DNA of 30,000 bases from Neocallimastix lanati (nom. inval.) (taxonomy: Eukaryota; Neocallimastigomycota; Neocallimastigomycetes; Neocallimastigales; Neocallimastigaceae). A model generated the notes under the pieces. That model was not told the origin of the DNA and searched no databases. It saw only the letters and a list, made by a program, of their open reading frames with translations. Position 1 is the first letter of the stretch, and every line of letters begins with the position of its first letter. Positions 23,035 through 30,000 of the stretch are shown here, in pieces. The position numbers were made by a program, and so were the translations under genes. The stretch spans positions 422,501 through 452,500 of the forward strand of contig JACVTC010000103.1 of the NCBI GenBank assembly GCA_016946835.1, given 5' to 3'.

Positions 23035-23335
23035 AGTGGTTTTACTGGAAAACGGGTTGAGGTTGACACTAGGACTCTTTCGGGAATTGGTGAATCTAGT
23101 AGAGATGCAGAAATATGGAAATTTAGAATTAATAATTGGTTTAGGAGGGAAGGTATTACTACAGATATAAAAAAAAAAAAAATTTAGTTACATAATTGAG
23201 TCTGCTGAAGATAACATTGTAAGGGTACTTATGAAAAAAGAAGCAGAGGTAAATAGCTCTTACATTAGATGAATGTGTTAATCTCATTAAAAAGGAAATA
23301 TTGGAGAGAAAATCAAAAGGGCAATAAATTAAGAC
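23035..23335 (+). pseudogene. Retrotransposon gag-like fragment, frameshifted
   Basis: The plus strand reads VEVDTRTLSGIGESSRDAEI then WKFRINNWFRREGITTD, frameshifts in an A-run near 23170, continues IIESAEDNIVRVLMKKEAE, shifts again and reads TLDECVNLIKKEILERKSKG before a stop. The order (W-x-FR-I-x-x-W/F, REGIT, helix with LMxKE, TLDEC) suits an LTR-retrotransposon Gag core. No LTR or pol fragment was found beside it. Superfamily (Ty3 or copia) is not decided. Confidence 0.55.
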
Positions 23336-23464
23336 AATTAAAATGTTTAATTATTGAGTCAAAAAGAGACAGTGTATAATTTTAATACGAAATACTTATT
23401 ATTTTATTAATCACGTAAATTTATTCGGATTAAAGGGTTTTATGGAAATCTAGTATGTTTCGCA

Positions 23465-23723
23465 ATCGTACATTTTGCAATGTGGCGTGTTTTCATATTT
23501 GGCTTGCTTTTTAATAATTAAATAAATAATAATTAAATAAATAATAAATATTCTTTTTTTATATATAATTTATTAATATTCAATTGTAAAAATAATTTTT
23601 TATAATTCTTTTTTAATAGAATACATTATTATTTATATATATTTAATTATGATTATATAGAATATCTTAAAAATGTATGGCTTTAATTTAAAAATATATA
23701 CGCCACATTATGAAATGCACGAT
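23465..23723. mobile_element. Candidate MITE with 23-bp terminal inverted repeats
   Basis: The left end (23465-23487, ATCGTACATTTTGC...TGTGGCG) and the reverse complement of the right end (23701-23723, ATCGTGCATTTCAT...TGTGGCG) match at 19 of 23 positions. They enclose about 213 bases of AT-rich non-coding DNA. Flanks show no clear target duplication, so the true ends may lie slightly further out, or the repeats may be part of a larger element. Confidence 0.5.
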
Positions 23724-23756
23724 CCCTGATTTGTGGTGGTTATAGAGATTTTTTCC

Positions 23757-23855
23757 TTTTTATTTTTTTTCACATTTTTTTTTTAGCCAGAGGGTAATAA
23801 CTTATCAGTCCTTTTTAGTAACAATAATAGTATGTTATTTTAATAAATGAACAAT
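23757..23855 (+). repeat. 3'-end repeat, copy 2
   Basis: Second copy of the segment at 22360-22470. Here the frame CCAGAGGGTAATAACTTA... stays open for about 18 codons (PEGNNLSVLFSNNNSMLF) before TAA, whereas copy 1 has a TGA. It is followed by a long TAAATAA tail. Probably the 3' end of another, 5'-truncated copy of the same retroelement. Confidence 0.75.
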
Positions 23856-24095
23856 AAATAAATAAATAAATAAATAAATATATAATAAATAATAAATAAT
23901 AAATAATAAATAAATAATAATAAATAATAAATAATAAATAATAAATAATAAATAATAAATAATAAATAATAAATAATAAATAATAAATAATAAATAATAA
24001 ATAATAAATAATAAATAATAAATAATAAATAATAAATAATAAATAATAAATAATAAATAATAAATAAATAATAATAAATAAATAAATAAATAATT
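23856..24095. repeat. (AAAT)n and (AATAAAT)n tail array
   Basis: A short AAAT array passes into about 25 units of the 7-bp AATAAAT repeat directly after the 3'-end repeat copy, as expected for a LINE-type microsatellite tail that has expanded. Confidence 0.85.
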
Positions 24096-25103
24096 AATTA
24101 ATTAAAATAAATATTAAATGGGTAGCAATTTATATAATATAATTTACTTAAATAATAAAATTTAAATTAATCAATATTATCAAAAGGAAAAATGATAGAA
24201 TTCTATTGGAGGAGAATGAAAATATTTAAAAGGTTCAAAAATCATATGGTTAATTTATTTTTAATTAAATTTAATATAATAATTATATAAATATATAATA
24301 TTAAAATTTATATAGACTAAAAAAAAATAAATTAAATTTAATATATTAACGATGCTAATCTTATTGTTTTTTAGAATTTTTTAATTCAACAGATATTGGA
24401 TTTCATTTAATGTTTCATATATTTATTTATTACAAAATGTATACACAGCGTTTTTGATGCTCTACATAAAATGAATTAAAAGAAAAAGAATAATGAAGAT
24501 GGTATATAATATAAAAGTATTATTCATTACAACCATATCCATAATTTTTAAAGATAACCATAAGTAACCAGAAGGAAAAAGAATATTATGAATAGTAATT
24601 TTTAAAAACAAAAGTAATTAAAAATTTTAAACAAAATTTAAATAAAATTAAATATATATACCACGTGTTACCTTTAATTATATAGAATCATATTAATTGA
24701 ATTATTTTTAATTTTTTGGTAATTTTTTTTTTTTTTTTTTTTCAAAATTTCTTTTATGCAGTAGAATAAGTAAACTTGAAAATGACCATGATATTTAATA
24801 ATAATTTTTGATATTAATATTATTAATATTACAAATTATAATTAAATATAGTAGTATGAAATATGAATATGAATATATTATTATTATTATTTTACTATAA
24901 TATTTTATATATAATAAAATGATTCAAAGTACAAAATTAAAAAAAAAGAAAAAATTTTAAATTAATGAATTTTTAAAATGTTTAATAACTTAACCTTATT
25001 TTTATTTTTCTCTTTTTGTATATATAAAGTAATTTAATATTATTAAATATGAATGGTATGGTATTTGATAATAATTAAGAATTAAAACTAAATTAATCCT
25101 ATT

Positions 25104-25150
<47 letters not shown>
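24096..25150. other. Gene-free AT spacer
   Basis: No coding frame or RNA gene recognised. Mostly AT-rich unique sequence with T-runs near 24725 and 25106-25150. The 45-base T-run ends exactly at the compositional island that follows. Confidence 0.6.
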
Positions 25151-25152
<2 letters not shown>

Positions 25153-25500
25153 TCTTTCCACTTTTGTACTCCCAAGGTTTTTCCCTATAAATGAAGTTGG
25201 TGTTGGCTTACCATGATAAGTGTTTCTGTAACTAGATTATATATTTGCTAATGCATTTGATCTGTGAGAGGATTAGAGTAGTTGTTCCTCCTCCTCGATG
25301 ATGGTTCAAGTTATCACTGAAAAGAAACAGTCATATAAAGCGGTGAATAAGGTATATGGTCTTTCTTATTACCTTTACTTAGAGAGAAGTCCTCGTCGAC
25401 TTCGATATAATATGTCAAAGAATCCAATAAGAGTCTGATCTGATACATTTAAGAAAGAGACTTGAGGTCCTATTGTCCTCCCCTCTTGATAATCCCAGTT
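25151..25500. other. Unassigned island of higher GC content
   Basis: About 350 bases with clearly more G and C than either flank, bounded by a T-run and an A-run. No long frame is open on either strand; the longest is 46 codons at 25298-25438 on the plus strand (begins MMVQVITEKK, includes YLERSPRRLRYNMSKN). The reverse strand is broken by stops throughout. I could not match it to tRNA, rRNA, spliceosomal RNA, SRP RNA or RNase P landmarks. It may be a structured non-coding RNA gene, a decayed mobile-element fragment, or a small exon region of an unrecognised gene. Confidence 0.4.
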
Positions 25501-25710
25501 TAAAAAAAAAAAATTATAATATGATAAAATAAAAAATAAAAAATGAAAAATGAAAAAAAATTCCTTATTTTATTTATTTATTTTTTTTTTTTATTATTTA
25601 TTTATTATTTTAATATTTTTATTATTTTTTATTTTATTTTTTTTTTTTTTAAAAAAATATTATTAATTAAAAATAAATGTTGTTCAAAATATAATTATTA
25701 ATTTTTCTTA

Positions 25711-25770
<60 letters not shown>

Positions 25771-26124
25771 AATATAGATAATTTTATTAGATTATTAATT
25801 AATATAAACTTTAATTTATATATTTTTTAAAAAACAAAAACAAAAACAAAAATAAAGTATATACAAATTGAATAAGAACTTTTTATTTTTAAAAAATAAT
25901 ATATATAATATTTTTTTTTTCTTGGTTTAATATTAATTTAAACAGATGTTATTATGCAATTATTAATTTTTTTATAAAAAAAAGAGTTAAAATAAAAACT
26001 CAATAAAAAAAAAAAAGAAAAAAAAAAAATAAATGTTTAATTATACAAGTACTTTTTATCTATTAAAATAGATAAAATAAATAAATTAATAATTTATATA
26101 TACTCATATTCATATTTTTATCTT

Positions 26125-26161
<37 letters not shown>

Positions 26162-26167
26162 TTAAAA
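25501..26167. other. Upstream AT-rich region of the second receptor
   Basis: No gene seen. A/T homopolymers, including a T-run at 25729-25763 and paired T and A tracts at about 26124-26160, sit immediately upstream of the receptor ATG. No recognisable promoter element beyond A/T richness. Confidence 0.6.
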
Positions 26168-26927
26168 ATGAAAACCAATTCTATTCAATTACTATTGTTT
26201 CTTTTTTTTTTATTTATTTTTATTATATTATGTAATGGACAAAATAAACAAAGTAATTTTACTACTAGATTTGTTTTAGATCTTTATGATCCTAATGACA
26301 ATTTAACAGTTCGATATATGTTAGAATATGATGAATCACGAAAGCTATATACAGATGATTACAAATTACATAATACGTATGCTATAAAACATACATATAT
26401 ATATATATTTTTTTTATTTCTTTATTTTTTATAAAATAAAATAAAATAAAATAAAAAACTATTATATAAGTATATAATAAAGGAAAATATTTAATTATTA
26501 TTAATTAAAATTTTAATATATTCATTAAAATTTATTAAAGACCAAATGTAAAAACAGCAATTGTATGCAGTGAAGAAGATATAAATCAACCAGACGATGT
26601 CAAAGATACTATTGTTTTTTGGAATACATCAAATTTAAATGAAATTTTTTCAACTATTATATATATGGATGCATTTCCTATATGGTATAATCAACAAAAA
26701 GAAAAGGGTCATCGATTTTGTTTAAGAATTGAAGCTGTTGGATGGTATATAATTTTAAATTTTTTATTTAAATAATAATAATAAGAAGAAGAATAAGAAG
26801 AATAAGAATAAGAATAAATAGAAAAATAAATGTAAATAATAATAATGAAATTTAAAATAAAATTATATATTGTAAATAATATTAAAATATATTATATAAT
26901 AATATTTAAAAAACAAACAAACAAAAA

Positions 26928-26976
<49 letters not shown>

Positions 26977-28089
26977 TTAAAGGGATAAAAATGTTAGTGA
27001 AGATATAAATTGTGATGACCCTGAGAGGAAACATTTATGTCCTGATTTAATTATTCTCGGAACAACACAAGTAAATAAAATCTTTAATTAATTGTTTAAT
27101 TAAATTTTATAATTCCATTAGTAATATTAATCATAATATAAATTATATATTTTATATGAAAATCATAAATACATTATTGAATAATATGTATTAAAATACA
27201 TATTTCCTCTACTTCTTCTTAAAAATAAATAAATAAATAAAAATGAAACAGTTTACATATAGATATTACAGAGATGAAACAATAAATTTAAATAAATATT
27301 TCCGAAATTATTTCAAAAAAGAAGGAAAATCACTTGAAAGCATGCTAAATAAATATGCACATTATGATTGTATGAATATTAAATATATATATTCTATTTA
27401 TATTTTACAATACTATATAAAAAATGAAATTTCACGAATCCATTAATATAATTGTTTTACAATATATATAAAAAAATAATTTTTTATTAAATAGACCGTA
27501 TCGATAATAATTGGTTAGCTGTTCCTATAATTTCAGATTATAGAACATTACGATTTAATAAAAAAACATTCGATTATTGTATAAATAAAGGATATGACCT
27601 TCATTATCCACCTGTAAATAATTAATATAAACTTTATATTTTTTTGAATATAATTTTTTAAAGAGTAAAAAAAATATATATGTTAATGAAAAATATATAT
27701 AATTTAAATTTTTTCTATTTTATTATTATTATAAACATATAAATTGAAATATGATATATATTATATATATTTAAAACAAAAATTTTATTAATTATATTTA
27801 ATAAATTATAAAGCCATTCAGTGATTATTGGTAACTATATATTTACTAAATAATTCTATCTATTGAATTAAAAATAAAAAAAAAATAAATAAATAAATAA
27901 TTCTATCTATTGAATTAAAAAAAAAAATAAAGATTTAATATTATTAATTCTATTTATTGATAAATATAATATATATAATTATAGGGGTTCAAATTATAAA
28001 GAAACTGTAGGAAATAATAAATAATAAAATATTTATTATAATTAATAATATAATTATTAATAATAACTATTTAATAAAAATATATTTCC

Positions 28090-28124
<35 letters not shown>

Positions 28125-28640
28125 AAAAAGTAATAAAAAGTATTTTCATTAATAGACAATAATAATTATTATTTTAATATTAATTTAGTGGACTTGGGAA
28201 AAGGCATTTGAATATGCAGAAATTATATATAAATGCACTGGTAAGCCAGGATTTAAAATAGTTGGATCAAAATCTGAAGGTAAGAAATATATATACATAT
28301 TTAAAAATGAATATCAAAACTAAAAAAATATATATATATATATTTTAATTTGATATATTCTATAATAAAATTAATATTGTAATTATATGATTATTTGGAA
28401 TAATTAAATCAATTTATTAAATTAATAAAAAATAATAAAAAAAAAAAAGACACAAAATTATTCATTATTATCTGTCAATCACTTGGAATTCCATTTATAG
28501 TTGAAGAAAATGAAGTAAAAAAATGTGGATTTAGAAACAATCCAGAATATATTAATAAATTATCTATCGTTAAAAAATTATTTGAAAATCATTATGTAAG
28601 TTAATAAACGAAAATAATATATTTGTATTAATCAAAGCAA

Positions 28641-28684
<44 letters not shown>

Positions 28685-29746
28685 GTTGTTTTTTAATAAT
28701 TGCAATGTATTGTATTTTTAATAATATTTAACAAATATAGATTGAAGAATGGCTGGATAGAAGTGCAATTGACCATTGGAAAAATTCACCTTATCCAAAA
28801 AATATAGATGAACAACCTACATTTCCATTACTTGATTCCTATGCTGATATAAATACAATGACTGTTAATGGATTAATGTTTGATGTTTCAACAACATATG
28901 TACGTAAAAATAATAAATTTAAAAAGATAAAATATATATATGTATATTTTTATTATTTATTATTGTATAAATTAATATTTTATTATTATTATAATATTAC
29001 TATTATTTTTTTTTTTTTTTTATTTATTTTTTATTTTATTATTATTATTATTATTATTATTTTATTTACAATTAATAGGATTTACCTGATTGCAAATATT
29101 GCGTAAGTAATATAAAATAATTTTATGAATATATATAAAAATAAAATAATTAGTATAATAATTAGCTAAAAATATTTATTATTATTATTATTATTATTAA
29201 TGTCGAATAAATTATTATTTGATTCAAAATTAATTATATTAGTATATGCCTGGCACTTCATCATGTATATATAAAATTTATTTTATTTTATTGTTTTATA
29301 ATAAAATGAATATCTATACAAAATTAATAAAAAATATTATTAACCAATTATTTGTATATATATATATATTATTAATTTAAATATTAGTTCAAGGTGGTTC
29401 AGGTACTCTTTTCTTTTAAATCATAAAATAAAAATTTCTAAAATTAATAATTCTTTTTCCAATATTATAATACACTATTTATATATATTATTATAAAAAT
29501 TTTTATTTATATATTATTAATTCATATATTATTAATCTTATTTTTATTTTAAATATTGATATTGATATAATATATATAAACTATATATAGGAATTGTTAT
29601 AACAAAAAATTCAAAATTTCCCGATGAACTTTTCGAGTATATTGAAGTCTTAATAAATGGAAAAAATCCATATCTTCAAAATTTAAATAATTATATAACG
29701 GTATGATTTTTATTTTTTATTTCATTTTAATTTTTTTTTTTATTTT

Positions 29747-29780
<34 letters not shown>

Positions 29781-30000
29781 TTTTTTATTTTTGAAATGGA
29801 AAGTATTTATATAATTTAAAATAACGAAAAAATAAAAATAAAAATAAAAATAAAAAAATAAAAAAAATAAAAAATAATAAAAAAAAAAACTTATTGTCAT
29901 TTTATTTTTAATATATATTTTTTTTTAAAAAAAAAAAAAAAAAAAAATTAGCCATACGAGAAAGTATATGGAAATCTGTAAGTACTTTAACTTTATTATT
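26168..30000 (+). CDS. Solute-binding domain/class C GPCR-like receptor, N-terminal part (3'-partial)
   Basis: Exons: 26168-26376, 26541-26744, 26983-27070, 27252-27369, 27495-27613, 28189-28279, 28450-28595, 28741-28899, 29079-29102, 29243-29264, 29388-29402, 29591-29700 and 29952-29977, with a donor at 29978; the gene runs off the right edge. All phases agree, giving 443 codons plus two bases. It opens with a signal peptide (hydrophobic core LLLFLFFLFIFIILC). A family 1 extracellular solute-binding fold follows: substrate-lobe segments with WTWEKAFEYAEI and FIIICQSLGIPF, then NGLMFDVSTTY, YMPGTSS, GGSGIVITK, DELFEYIEVL and PYEKVYG. The last five complete exons match, in length and phase, exons 326-1173 of the receptor at the left edge, so the unseen C-terminal half is expected to be the same Cys-containing ectodomain and 7TM. 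Inferred role: plasma-membrane sensing of an extracellular solute; ligand unknown. Confidence 0.85.

Noticed and set aside
23860-24080. Repeat array considered as a CRISPR or centromere-like array
   Set aside because: The unit is a 7-bp AT microsatellite without spacers, following a retroelement 3' end; the genome is eukaryotic.
27243-27446. 67-residue frame as a small gene
   Set aside because: The part from 27252 to 27369 is an exon of the solute-binding/receptor gene (phases 0 in, 1 out); the rest reads into the intron.
28000-28188. Extra exon between 27613 and 28189 of the second receptor
   Set aside because: Flanking exons join in phase 0 and the protein reads smoothly (YDLHYPP to WTWEKAFEYAEI); no conserved coding segment with matching phases was found between them.

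Overview
The window looks like nuclear DNA from an anaerobic gut fungus (Neocallimastigomycota). This is inferred from extreme A+T richness, very long A/T homopolymers and AT microsatellites, intron-rich genes with GTA-type donors, and above all two genes that join a bacterial-type family 1 extracellular solute-binding domain to a class C seven-helix receptor, a class I know to be expanded in these fungi. Other AT-rich eukaryotes such as dictyostelids are less likely but not excluded by sequence alone.

Layout. (1) 1-4522, plus strand: 3' part of a class C GPCR-like receptor, cut by the left edge, in 14 exons. (2) 5367-8730: a decayed Ty1/copia retrotransposon with two 127-bp LTRs and fragments of Gag, reverse transcriptase and RNase H. 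(3) 8731-13155: about 4.4 kb of AT-rich DNA in which I see no gene. (4) 13156-19228: a three-exon gene for a 1752-residue adenylation - carrier protein - ketosynthase - degenerate acyltransferase protein, a PKS/NRPS-like enzyme. (5) 20280-24070: retroelement debris: a LINE-like element with an RRM-like ORF1 and a Ser-rich/endonuclease ORF2 but no reverse transcriptase, a second copy of its 3' end, a frameshifted gag fragment, and a candidate inverted-repeat element. (6) 25151-25500: an unexplained island of more balanced base composition. (7) 26168 to the right edge: the 5' part of a second solute-binding/class C receptor gene, paralogous to the first and in the same orientation.

The two receptors overlap over five exons. 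There the exon lengths (24, 22, 15, 110 and 26 nt) and intron phases are identical while the introns are unalignable simple sequence, so they are a dispersed tandem pair whose gap holds the PKS-like gene and mobile-element remnants. No functional link between the receptors and the PKS-like enzyme is shown by the sequence. All exon models were built by hand from reading frame, GT-AG sites and paralogue comparison; each closes in frame.
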